Source of the DNA: Actinomortierella ambigua
Lineage: Eukaryota; Mortierellomycota; Mortierellomycetes; Mortierellales; Mortierellaceae
NCBI GenBank assembly: GCA_016098155.1
Contig: JAAAJB010000094.1
Location: 1-64,000 of the forward strand
Length of the DNA: 64,000 bases
Direction: 5' to 3'
Shown: one piece after another, positions 10,767-21,550 of the stretch
Layout of the letters: each line of letters begins with the position of its first letter
Position numbering within the stretch: position 1 is the first letter of the stretch
Translations under genes and position numbers: made by a program
The notes under the pieces: model-generated
Seen by the model: the letters and a program-made list of their open reading frames with translations, nothing else
What the model was told of the DNA's origin: nothing
The model's database searches: none

Positions 10767-10887
10767 GGGTTGAGAGAATGCTGATCGAGTTCATCAAGAG
10801 TAACTGATGATCAGAATGGCGACTTACACAAAGATCGGGATGGTTAGAGGAGAAAGAAGTGTGCCCCAAACACAGTGCCTCGAAAAA

Positions 10888-10894
10888 TTTTATA
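10888..10894 (-). promoter_or_regulatory. TATA box of the snoRNA host gene
   Basis: TATAAAA on the minus strand, about 30 bases upstream of a pyrimidine-rich start region (around 10860) and about 60 bases before the first donor site GTAAGT at 10827. Position and sequence fit a polymerase II core promoter. The exact transcription start is inferred. Confidence 0.55.
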
Positions 10895-12510
10895 GGCCTC
10901 GATGCGCCACAAACACAAAATAAAAAAAAGGTCGACGTCATCATTTTTTTTTTTGGCCGCGGATTTTTCGTGCTACCTGGGGAGCCATGAAAGTTGTAAC
11001 CCCCTCTCTATCCTCCCTATATCGAATCCAGGGGAAAGGGAGGCGGCGGCGAGAAGGGGGCAGGTGAGAGGGGGTGGAAAGAGAACATGTGGTATGTATT
11101 TTGTTCCCCCTTGATGGGGTCGCCTGGACGCGTGGGCTCATCACGTTACTACACGAGGGTCACGCTGGAGAAGAAAGAGTATGGCAAGGAAAGGAGGTGG
11201 GGGAGGGGGCAGATACAATAGAAAATGCCACATCTCTCTCTTCTCTTCACATATATACACACACACACCCTCTCTCTTTCTCTCTCCTCACTTTACGCTT
11301 GTTCTCTCTCCCCTAGCAGGGGTGCATACGGTATCCTAAATCACCATGTCCATGCAAAGCCAGACCTCAGAGGAGAGGCAGAAGTCAAAGTAGTAAAGTG
11401 GTTTGGGAGGGGGGAAGGAGTTTGATGGTTCGTCAATAAACAGAATATTGTCTCCACATTTGATCTCGTCAAAGATGCTCCCTCCTTGCATCAAAAAAGG
11501 AAGCCTTGTTTTTTTTCTGGTTTGTTTGTCGCGGCAAACGTCGGATTCGCTGAAGGTGATGTGATTGCTTGTGAACGCTAAGCATGCGTGAGGGATGGCC
11601 CACAATAACACAGTGAGGCGAGAAGGGGGTAGGGGCGAGTGGTTAAACAGAGAAAGAAAGGAGAGTGTGTTCTATATCGACCATGTTTGGCTTCTGAACG
11701 CATGTTACGCCCGGTGACCATGACAAGTTGACCCCGTAGTTTAAAATAGGGCATCATCGCTTACCACTCGACTCCCCCTTTAATGGGGTTGAAGAGAGCC
11801 TGATATGGCAACGCGAGAGACAAAAGCTGGGAGCAGCAAAGCCAGTAAACAGTGGATAGTGTGGGCAGAGACGTGAGTGTACAGTACTTTGCGTTTTGGT
11901 GTGAATGTTTTCTTGTCCTTGTGATCCACCGTCAGATAGAGGAAGAGGACGTATACCTCGATGAATACTGTTGTTTGTGTTCACGGCAATCAGGGGTGGT
12001 GTTGTGTGTACATGGTGTGCATGGACAATCCGCCTGCCCATTGTCTATAAACCTTACCTTACCTGTCAGCTCGGTTTTGAGGAGCAGCCTTTTTTTTTTT
12101 TTCTGACGCGCGTGTACTCATCATTCTAGTTTGCATATCTCCACCACCAACACGAATCACGCCAGCACGCCCGAGGGAAAAAAAAAGGTGGGGTGTTTCG
12201 TATGCTTGCAAGTCATTCACCCATCCTTCTAACCCCTTTTCTCTTCCATACAACCTGTTTATAAACAAAGTACCAAAGTGGTCATTGTCTCTTCCTCTTT
12301 CTTTTCTTTCCCTCTTTGACAACACTTCGTCCTTTTCCTCCCCCTCCTACCTCCTACGTTCCATCTTTCCCCACCAGCCAATCTCCTTTCTACTCCCTCC
12401 CTCCTCTATCTGCCTTCCCGCGCAAAAAAAAAGTACCATCCTTTTCTAACGGAAACCCAAATCTTCGCATTCAACATTTTCCTCTGTCAGTGTCACAAAA
12501 AAATAAAAAC
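10895..12510. other. Intergenic, no protein gene; possible further minus-strand spliced RNA
   Basis: No reading frame with protein-like content. On the minus strand, good donor sites occur at GACAG|GTAAGG (about 12061) and GAGTG|GTAAGC (about 11764). A weak C/D-like unit lies at 11925-12001, with a CCACC/GGTGG terminal stem, D box CTGA at 11935-11932 and a C-like CTGATTG at 11993-11987. (CT)n runs occur near 11267-11310. The right end (about 12290-12510) is the pyrimidine-rich promoter and 5'UTR of the PH-domain gene. Confidence 0.35.
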
Positions 12511-15391
12511 ATGACAGACAAAGGCGTTACTGCTTCGGTCGAGGTCAGCGTTGAGGTGACCCACCACGACGCGCCTCACGATGATCCACCCAAGGCCGAC
12601 GAGGCCAAGAAGGACGCTGCTCCTGCTGCTGCTGCGGATGGTGAGGCTGACACCGCCTCCGCTGGTGGTGGTGCTGCTGCCGACAACGAGAGCGAGGGAT
12701 CGCTTTCAGATATCGAATCCGGCTACCTCCACAAGAAGGGAACCAACCCCATCAACCCTTGGAACAAGCGCTTCTTTGTCTTTGGTGATGAGCCTGTCGC
12801 CATCACCCAACTTCAGTCACTCCACAAGCGCAACGAGCGCCGTCCCGTCGTCAAGGCCTCTTCTCCCGCTCCTGCTGCGCCGGCTGCTGCTGCTGCCGAA
12901 GGCAGTGAGACGGCGACGACGACGGCTGTTGACAAGCCTGCCGCCGCCGCCGCCGAAGGTGCCACTTCAGGCGAGGTATCGGCGACCGCGTCCGACGCAG
13001 GCAAGGATGCAAAGGACAAGGGTAAGAAGGTGACAGTCGTCGACCCGCCCAAGGAAAAGACCAAGGACGTCTATGAGACGGCCAACAAGGACCTGTTGAT
13101 GAACATTGCGCATGCAACACAGACGGGCAAGGGCTTGCTGTTCTACCACAAGTCGGACAATGCGACCCATGTGGCCAACCCCTTGGGCGTCATTAATCTG
13201 AGGGATGTCAATGCAGTCGAGAAGATTGAAAAGTCGTCCAAGGGCCACTCGTTCGTCGTCAAGACCAAGTCGCGCGACTACCACTTTGCCGCTGGCTCGG
13301 ATAGGGAGGCCAAGGGCTGGGTCAGGGCCATTCAGGACAAATCCGACTCTGCAAAGTCGTCGAGTGATCCTTATGACAGTCCGCAGTTCCAGCAAGTGTA
13401 TCAGAAACTAGGTAAAGGGGGCAAAAAAGCCAACCCATCTGGGGATTACGGGGACGGGGTGGGGAGGGAAGGGGGGGGGGCGTGGATGGAGAGACAGACA
13501 GGGGAGGAAAGGGGTGGAATCTCCCATCCCACTACACTCCAACCCATTCTTCCATCCCTTGCCCTTTGTCTCCTTCTTCTCCTCTCTTTTACTCTCTTGT
13601 TATTTTTTTTTTTTTGCACCGGTCGGTTTTTTTTTCTTCCCCTGAAGCATGATCACTTTCGTCTTTGCTAGCCCCTGTATTTCATTATCACTTGATCTGT
13701 TCTACACTTCCCCTGGTTGTTCAACCAGCGACCTGTTCACACACAACACACACACCCCTTTGTCATTTTTCTCCCATGTTGTGTCACCGTTCTTTTTTTC
13801 CTAGTCTTTGTGCGACAACTACCTTGCCATCTACCAAACTACACACATTACTTTATCACTCCCTCCCACCCCCCCTCACTTCCCTCCTTGTGGTTGATTA
13901 CTGTTCTAACCGTAGGCATTGGTGGTTTTTCAAAACACACAAAACACACACACAAAAAAAAAAAACTATTCTAGTTGCCCGCGAAGCCTTTGAACACGCC
14001 AAGAACTCTGCCAGCATCCTTTCCGACAACGAGCCGCTGTCGGACGGCGAGCCCGAGGACATTGAAGTCGACAAGGAAGGTAAACCACTCGTCAAGAAGC
14101 GCAAGTCCTTCTTCAACTTCTCCGTCGCGGCCACATCGAACGAGAGGCGCAAGGCCGAGGGCGTGACGACCGAGGTCAAGACCGAGGAGAAGAAGGATCT
14201 CATGCACGTCGAGGACGACGGCATCGACGCCTTCAAGGCCGCAGAGTCCAGCAAGGCCGTCTCCCACTCCACAGACGCCCCCACTACCGCCAAGGGTGAC
14301 CCCTTGCCTGCTCCGCCGACACCCCCGAAATCGCCGGCTGGCGGTTCCAAGGCCAACGGTGCCGGCTTTAAATTGTTTGGTGGCAAGAAGAAGGAGGAGG
14401 CTGCGGCGCCCCCTTCCCCACCGGCTGAGAAGCCTCAGCCGCTCAGCGTAGAAGGCGCCAAGGCCGAGGCCCTCAAGGCTGTCGACGAGGCCGTCGAGGC
14501 TAGCAAGGCCAAGACGGAGGAGGTCACGAACGGTGTCGCTCCCGCACCTCCGCCTCCAGAGAGGAAGCTTTCCTTCTTTGAGAAGCTCTTTGCCAAGAAG
14601 CCTGTAAGTTTTTGGAAGGGGAGTTGGGGAGGAGGAGAATGTTGGTTGGGGGGTCTGTTGACCATTTTTTTTTTAACTCTTGCTATTTTGATTTTCTCCA
14701 TTGTCAACTGGATAATATAGGTTGCTCCCCCACCCCCACCACCACCCGTCCATGAGGAGACGGTGGTCGTCTCGACCGAGAACCGAGTGGCGGATGTGGT
14801 GACAGAGACTGGTGTGGCGCACACGCAGGCTTCGGCCGGCTTCTTCTCCAAGCTGACGCAGACCGGCGAAAAGAAGGAGGTCGAGGTCAAGAGTGCCGAG
14901 ATCGCCAGCGAGGATCTGCAGACCACAGACGGCGAGGCCAGCCACATCCAGCGGATCCAGGGCACCGACGCCAACGCCAAGGAGGGCGAGGTCAACCTCT
15001 CCACCGTCGACGAGACCGTCGAGAGCTCTGACAAGCCCGAAAAGGTCGTCCAGCGGAAGCCCTCGGTTCTGAAGCGGTAGGTTCCTACCTCCTCTTTTTC
15101 ACGATGTCTTTACTTTTGTTGTTGTCGTTGATAGCGTGAGAAACTAATCTCGAGTTCTAATCTTTTTTTCTTAGACTGGGTGATGCTGTCGGTCTGACCA
15201 AGGCTGTAGAGGCTCCCAAGACCGAGGGTGAGGCTTCGACCAAGGTAGAGGAAGCACCTGCCAAGGCAGAGGCCGCCGATACCAAAGCAGAAGCCAAGAC
15301 GGAGACCCCTACCGTTGCCGAAGAGACTGAGGACAAGGTGAAGGACACTGCCGTAGCCGAGGCTCCCAAGGAGGAAGTCGCCGCCGCCTAA
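12511..15391 (+). CDS. PH-domain protein with split PH domain and charged tail
   Basis: Four exons (12511-13411, 13975-14603, 14721-15076, 15175-15391) give 700 aa. The start is the first ATG after a pyrimidine-rich leader. Residues about 70-107 (SGYLHKKGTNPINPWNKRFFVF) and about 193-290 (GLLFYHKSDNATHVANPLGVINL...FAAGSDREAKGWVRAIQ) together form a pleckstrin-homology fold that should bind phosphoinositides. Between the halves lies an Ala/Pro/Thr-rich insert of about 85 residues. The rest is Lys/Glu/Ala-rich and disordered with repeated short basic-aromatic blocks (RKSFFNF, RKLSFFEKLFAKKP, GFFSKLTQ). I recognise it as a fungal PH-domain family but no specific function. Intron 1 (562 bp) is unusually long and pyrimidine-rich. 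Confidence 0.82.
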
Positions 15392-15697
15392 ACCCCTTCT
15401 TTCCTAACCCTACCCTCTTTTTTTTTGTTGTTCCCCGCCCTCTTCTTCCAATCATCCTGTGTACATTCTTGTAAAGTCCTCCCAGTCGAGGGGGGATGGG
15501 TCTTTTTCGATTTGATTTCGTTTTCTCTCCTCTCTTTCTTTCTTCTTTTCCTTAATAAACCTTTTTTCACAACGATTGCATACATAGTTCCTGCAGGGGT
15601 GAGGTTTCATTTCCGCCACAATAGCTGTTTTAAAAAAGAAAAAGGCCTGCTAGACAATAGTCGGATGAGCATACCAATAGTCGGATGAGCATACCAC
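15392..15697. repeat. Convergent 3' ends with a tandem 20-bp duplication
   Basis: This is the 3' flanking sequence of the PH-domain gene (AATAAA near 15554) and of PARN. CAATAGTCGGATGAGCATAC occurs twice back to back (about 15655-15694), close to the PARN stop codon, a recent local duplication. Confidence 0.7.
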
Positions 15698-18481
15698 TTA
15701 ACGAGTCAGGCATAGATTCCCATGCGACGACCTTCCCCAGTACAGGAAATTCTCATACTGGCTCATCACCGAGCCCTGCAGCGTAAACAGTGGCTCGTGC
15801 GTCGCCGGCTCGGGCTCTCGTACAAACTCGTAGTCCGACTCAGAGCTCGGTGCGTCTTCCTCCTCTCCCTCCTCTTCTTCCTTCTCCTCCTCCTCCTCCT
15901 TCTTCTCTTCTACTACAGCCTCTTCTTCCTTCTTGTCAGCCACTTGCATTTCTTCCACCGCCTTGGAGAGCTCCGTCGTCGTGTCATTGCTTGCAGCTGT
16001 CGCTGTCGTCGACGATGTTGGTGACGACGCTGATGCTGGTGTCGCGGCAGGGCTGGCTGGCTGAAGGGTGCGGTTTAACATGGCTGCGTAGGAGGGCTTG
16101 GCAGGTCGAGCTGGCACAGGTGCAGGTGCCGGGGCTGGGGCCGGAACCGGAGCAGGGGTGGACTTGGCAGGAGGCGCAGCAACTGGATTGGATGCGTCTA
16201 CGCCACCACTGTTTGCGTGATTGGTTCGTCTAGCCCTGCCATTATTATGGTTGTTGTTGTTATTGCTGTTGTTGTTGTAGCTGTTGTTGTTGTTGTTGTT
16301 GTTGTAGACATTGTTGTACTGGTTGTTATTGTATTTGTTGTAGTGATTGCGATTGTTCACGTTGCCAGGAGGGTGACTGAAGCTATGCGGGGAAGTTGGC
16401 AGCGGTGAAGCCCAGCGTCCTCCTCCGTTGACGCCCGAAGGCGTGTGCGGCCATGACCGATCGGCCTTGGGTGACTGAGAAGCTCCTTTGGCTTCTGTTG
16501 TCTTGGCAGCGGCTGGCACAAACGGAGTAGCTGCTTTGGCGGCGGCGAGGAGGCGAGCTCTTTCTTTGCGCCCTAGAGAGTGAAAATAATAATAAAAGGC
16601 CAAGAATAAGCTGGCGTTAGCAATGCGTTATTTTTTTCGCGATGTGTTGAGCGCCCTTTTGGCTCACAAAATTCAAATCCACACAGCCAACTACTGCATT
16701 TACCAATAAAGGCCATCAGCTTGATGAATATGGATCCGGTCATGTAGGCATCGTAGCCAGCTTCGTGCTCCCGTCCATTGCGATGGTAGTTTGGATGACG
16801 GTAGTGAAGATCTAGGGTAGTAGTAGAGAGAGAGGTTGTGTGGAGGGGCATTGTCAGGGTCCGAAAAAACAATATCCTCCGCATGGACGATCGTCCATAG
16901 TTTTTTTTGACACCATACATTTGACGCTAAAGAGGTTCCTTACTGACGCGAGGTTCTACAAAGTCTGAACCCAAGACAACGTCGCCCAGGCCCTGCAAGG
17001 TCGTGTCAAATACAATGCCCTAGAAGTGGTTCGTACAAAAAAAAGTCAAAAATGTTGGTTGCTCATTAGACTTTGTACACAATCGAGATTTTCCTATCCA
17101 GCCAACTACTTTTTGTTTTCTCATTTTACCTTTAAGTCATTCGCTGCGGCACCGAGGTATTTGGTGTCAATGACGGTTGGAAAGGTGGCGTGAATCATCT
17201 GCTTGTACCCTTCCATGGAATCCGGCAGAGGTCCGACAAATTGGGCGAGAATGTATGCCAAGTCAATGACAATATTGTGGCCTACAATCGGCTTCTTAGA
17301 CTCGGACAGGATGTCGATCACCTCCCGAAAGCCGCCTGCAATCTTGAGATCCTTTTCCAAGTCGGCCATCCGCTGTTTCTGCTGCTTCTCCATCTGCGCT
17401 GGCGATGATCGCGAGACAATGATCACTCGATCCTGGCCTCTTGTCTCCAGTTGGTTGGGCCACCTATTTTCATTTTTTCACGGGGATGCAAAATGAAAAA
17501 GAAAGAGAAACACCAGCATGTCGATGATAAGCATATTAAAGCTTTCTATGGATTCACCTCTCTGTTAAAGATCAGCAGTTTGTTGATTCCAACCACGAAA
17601 ACAAAACAAAAATAATGGATCGTTACCGGCGACGAACTTCCTGGTGGATCAAGCGGCGCTGATAGGCTGTGAAGGTGGGGATGTAAATGGTCGGGATACC
17701 CGAGTTCTCGATGTGCCAAGCATGGATCCGTTCCCTATGTTGGCCAAAAGTGCACGGTGGAGAAGTTTTCTTTTGTCAGTACAACAGTAAGCAAGGCAGA
17801 ACAGAGGCAGAGAGAAAGAGTCTATCTGATATTTAAAAAAGGCTCTTACAGCGATTCGTTCAACCAGGCTTTGCTCTGTTCATCGACGGCAATGTCTTCG
17901 ACGCCGTAATTGAGCTGCCTCAGTCTCTCGGCTTTGTAGTTGTTCACGTCCTCTTTGGTCATGTAGTGGATACCCTCGCCAATCCATTTGTTAAAGTCGA
18001 ACCGGTTCTTTGCTAAAAAGTCAAGACTCGACGCCTCGGTCAGGAAGCAGCGGTGTGGTGGTGCAAAGCCGGCAAGGGTGGTGGGGAAGATGTAAAAGTT
18101 GAACGGCTTGGCCACATAGTTGCCCGTTGTAGGGTCAAACTTGAAGGTCGACAATCCGATCTGGACCGTCAGAAACTGTGTTGCTGCTGCTCGAAGTTCC
18201 CCGTATGACTGTTCAAGGGTCTTGGTGGCATTGCGACGATTCAGAGTCGTGTGGAGTCCTAGGGGGAGGGGAGGGTGGTAATGAATGAGGGGAGGAATGA
18301 GTGTGCTGTCTGGAGAGAGGAGGAAAAGGAAGAGCTAAGCTATATTGATGGTGGGTTGTTTTGCATCTTTGACCAAACACATACCGGAGAACTCGGCATC
18401 GATGGCAACAAAGTCGCATTCGTGGATGGCCTCACGGATCCATGGCAGCTCTTTTTGGAAGTTTTCACGGACAACCTCCAT
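15698..18481 (-). CDS. PARN: Poly(A)-specific ribonuclease PARN
   Basis: Seven exons on the minus strand (18481-18385, 18258-17850, 17734-17627, 17463-17130, 17019-16944, 16811-16704, 16572-15698) give 668 aa. The start MEVVRENFQKELPWIREAI aligns with human PARN residue 1. All DEDD catalytic acids are visible: Asp28 and Glu30 in AIDAEFSG, Asp272 in GHNIVID, and Asp362 with His357 in HEAGYDAY. The R3H-like segment sits between the two halves of the nuclease (about residues 155-235). PARN trims poly(A) tails and matures small RNAs, including H/ACA snoRNAs in animals. The last exon replaces the animal RRM/C-terminus with a disordered tail that is Asn/Tyr-rich, then Pro/Ala-rich, then Glu-rich, ending in an ordered-looking LFTLQGSVMSQYENFLYWGR. 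It is divergently oriented to IMP1. Confidence 0.93.
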
Positions 18482-19181
18482 TTGCTGTCTGTGGTCTGGT
18501 CTGAGGGAGGGAGGGGGGTACAAAGAGAAGCGTTTGGGCCAGCCAAAGCAGTGGGAAAGTAGAATCTCCGAGAGGAACGACAAGGTGGCGTGCTGAACAA
18601 GTCACACCCACATGTTCGCAGTGCGCACCCTCTTTGCTGCATCCCTCGACAGATATGATTCCGCCACCAATTGCTGCGTCTACCATCTTTTCTTTGCCTG
18701 TGTACCATCTCGAGTTTGATATTTAGGGTGGCAGGCACGGGTAACCGCATTCAAAACTGCATGGAGGTTCAAATGTGGATGGGTTGCGGCTTCAGGATAG
18801 GGTGTAGTTCATGATGTCTGCCAGGCACGAGCAAGGCACTTGTTGCCATGCCACGAAGTGCCATGCCGCGCGGAGAAGAAAAGCTCATATGGGCCTCTCC
18901 CAAAGAGATCGAGTGGAAAGAACAATGGGAGGAAGAGTTCATTCCTTGGAGGGTACCCTGAGATACTTTTATTCAGATATCATCATATCATGGAGGAGTG
19001 ATGAACTGATGGTTCCTGAATGGATGTGGCTTGGCCAGCAGCATTCCTCGCTCCGATCACTCCACCCCCCAAGCTCGCGTGAGAACAGAACAGAGCAGAC
19101 CAGACAAACGACGACTTTGTGTGCGCCTACACGCTTGGGCTCCTGCATTTCCTTCCCTTTCCCTTTCATTCATTTCCTGGC
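18482..19181. other. Divergent promoter region PARN / IMP1
   Basis: Seven hundred bases between two start codons facing apart. I see no additional gene, tRNA or snoRNA in it. Confidence 0.5.
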
Positions 19182-19955
19182 ATGTCCTTCTTCTTCAGTC
19201 GCTTCCTTCGCAATTCGGCCATTGTCCTTCAAGTAGCCTGTGGCTACCAGGTCTTTAACGACTATGTTGCCGAATGGACCTTTGTAAATGCCTTTTTTTT
19301 CAATTGTCAATTGTAGCAAAGGTACATTTGTGCATGGCATGTCCAGGACCAACAGTTGGCTGATCCATTGCATTGCTCTTGTCTTGCTTGTCTCCTTCTC
19401 TGTCTGGTATGCTTCCATGATAACCATGCTAGTGCTCCGGCCCGTCCATGCTGCCTACATTGAACGTGACCGGTGATCTGGTGGTCTTTGAGCGCTTGAC
19501 GACAAGGTTCTCCGAGTTTAAGACGGGGGATGTGGTGGTAGCAGTGTCGCCATTCGACCCTACAAAGTCGATCTGCAAGCGTGTCATCGGCGTGGTATGT
19601 TTTCCTCGTGAGGGCGGGGAGGCGGTATTAATTCATGGGAAACAACATGTGCCTATATACAGATGGAGAGAAATGCCCTGTTGACCCCCCCTTTTTTCTT
19701 TCTTCTTCATCTTGTTCAATGTCATTATAGCCGGGTGACAAGGTGTGCATCGATCCAGTCTCGGAGCATCGGCAGTACATTACTGTCCCTCCTGGCCATT
19801 TCTGGTTAACGGGTGATAACCTCAAGCATTCGTTGGATTCGCGCGAGTATGGTCCCGTAGCGGCTGGGTTGGTCCTAGGCAAGGTTGTTGCACGCCTCTA
19901 TCCAAACCGCAAGTGGATCCGCAACAATCTCGAGAAGATCGAGGAGTTTGCCTAA
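19182..19955 (+). CDS. IMP1: Mitochondrial inner membrane peptidase subunit 1
   Basis: Three exons (19182-19283, 19433-19594, 19731-19955) give 162 aa, close to yeast Imp1 (190) and human IMMP1L (166). A short N-terminal hydrophobic anchor (residues about 10-28) is followed by the signal-peptidase I catalytic pair: Ser39 in CSGPSMLPT and Lys83 in ICKRVIG. The conserved GHFWLTGDN...DSR-YGPV box lies near residues 115-140. The enzyme removes sorting signals from intermembrane-space proteins together with Imp2. All introns are phase 0. Confidence 0.95.
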
Positions 19956-21550
19956 GGAGCAACGAAGGGGGGGAGATTAGGAAGAAGATTATTTTCCTGA
20001 ACATTCTCTGATTTCCATGCCAAGGGAGAGAGGGAGGAGTGGGGACGGAAGAACCCAGGTGAAGCAGTGGTGGGAGACGGTGAGATGTAATGGTGCATTT
20101 GCACATAGAATTGTGCAGCCTACTACACTTTTGTCTTCCTTCCATTACGCCATGTCTTCTTTGTTTTTTGGACAAGAGTCGACTTGCTTCGCTGAGCCCG
20201 TCCCTTTTTATTTTTTCCCAGGATCGATCCAGCTCTTGGGCCAAAGGTTAGAGCAAGGAGGGGATTGATGGATGGTTCGAGCCCACAGAACCTTTACGAC
20301 GCCAACTGTAGAACGACATCCCCTCCAGTAGACTCATGTTTCCATAGCTTCAAGAAAGAGCATTTGTTTGGGGGTTTTCCTTATGAAAGGGAGATGGAAG
20401 GTTTGTGGAGTGCAAAGGAAGATGCAACAATGTGGCTTTCTCCCTTCCCGCTCGATCCTGCTGTCTGTGAACCACGGTCCATTCAATGTCGTTGTTTGTA
20501 AGAAAACAAAATGTTTGTTCGCATTGTTCACTGAGCCGAGAGGAGGAAAAAAAAATAGTCTATTCGACTAAGGGAGCAGGTGTCAACTGTGTGGATTGTA
20601 GGGAGTAAGTGACCAATCTTTTTCTCTCGCTTCCCGAGCAACTGTCCTACCATCTCTTTTCAATCTTGATGAATAAGAGCTATTTTGTTGTTGTTGTGGT
20701 GCTGGATGTCAAGGCGCATAGAGGAGGAGCAAGGCACCCAAAAAAAAAAGTTTATGAGATGTGGCAAGTGCTGTTCGCAGTGCTCATCAAAGGAGTGAGG
20801 TTGAGGCGCGAAAGAGAGAGAGAGAGGGAAAGAGAGAGAGAGGGAGAAACAGAGGGATGCAGAGCAAAGGCCTGTGTTTGAATGTTTATGCTCGTGTGAA
20901 CGTGTGTGGAGAAGGCAAGCTTCTTTTTTTTTGTCTCTCATACACAGCACACTCGTTTGCTCTGCTGCTCTGTCAAAGGTCCCCCCCCCCTTCCCTTCCC
21001 CCGCTCAGGCGGGATTTGAGTTGATCAGAGATAATCCCCACAATTGATACAATTGATGGTGCCTGAAATAAAAAAAATGACGGCTGTGTGATGTGGTGTG
21101 AAAACATTTTCCCGGGTCCGGGCGTGGATTCTGGTTGTCGAATCCACACGCACACATCCTCACACTCTCTTTCTCTCACACTCTTTTCTCCTCTTCTCCC
21201 CCAAGGATGGAGTGTCAACTGTGTTGTGGGAGCGTACAGGGCACACAAGATGGGAAGAATTTTAAATTTCGTTGGGGTTCAGTGCCTCTAAACTTGCATG
21301 TGAGCGGGCCACTGATTTCGATTATCGAGGAGGGGGAGAGTTGCTGTAGCCCCTTTTAAAGTCTCTCCGACTTCTTGCTTCCTCTCTTTTTTTTTCCCTC
21401 TTCTTCTTTTCTTCTTCTTCATCCAGACTTTGCATCAGGCACATTCCTTCCCTTTTTATTCAAGTCTGCCACTCCTTCTCGCCTCCTGCTCATCCGTGGT
21501 GCATCTCTAATTCCGTCCAGCAAACCTCTCTGTGTCTAATTTCTACAATC
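19956..21550. other. Intergenic, no gene recognised
   Basis: About 1.6 kb between IMP1 and the phosphotransferase gene. There is a GA microsatellite at about 20811-20852, poly-C and poly-T runs, and a pyrimidine-rich block (21150-21200, 21360-21420) probably belonging to the downstream promoter and leader. A TTCGA loop near 20276 was checked and does not fold as a tRNA. Confidence 0.45.

Larger units (their letters stand above)
9007..10860 (-). ncRNA. Spliced non-coding host gene of a C/D box snoRNA cluster
   Basis: On the minus strand I see seven exons: about 10860-10828, 10557-10497, 10264-10177, 9923-9857, 9646-9587, 9359-9301 and 9087 to about 9007. They are separated by introns of about 210-270 bases with good donors (GTAAGT, GTAAAT, GTATGT, GTAAGT, GTATGT, GTAATT) and acceptors (CAG/TAG). 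Several introns have CTAAC or CTAAT branch sites 25-45 bases before the acceptor. The exons are only 59-88 bases and all three frames hit stops within exon 2 or 3 after splicing, so the mature RNA is probably not translated. Each of the first six introns carries one C/D box unit (separate entries). A TATAAAA box sits about 30 bases upstream of the inferred start. This is the layout of vertebrate UHG/GAS5-type hosts. The 3' end is uncertain and could lie as far down as about 8500. Confidence 0.75.

Noticed and set aside
20260..20300. GGTTCGAGCCC, resembling a tRNA T-loop
   Set aside because: The flanking bases do not form a 5-bp T-stem, and no anticodon arm or acceptor stem is found upstream.
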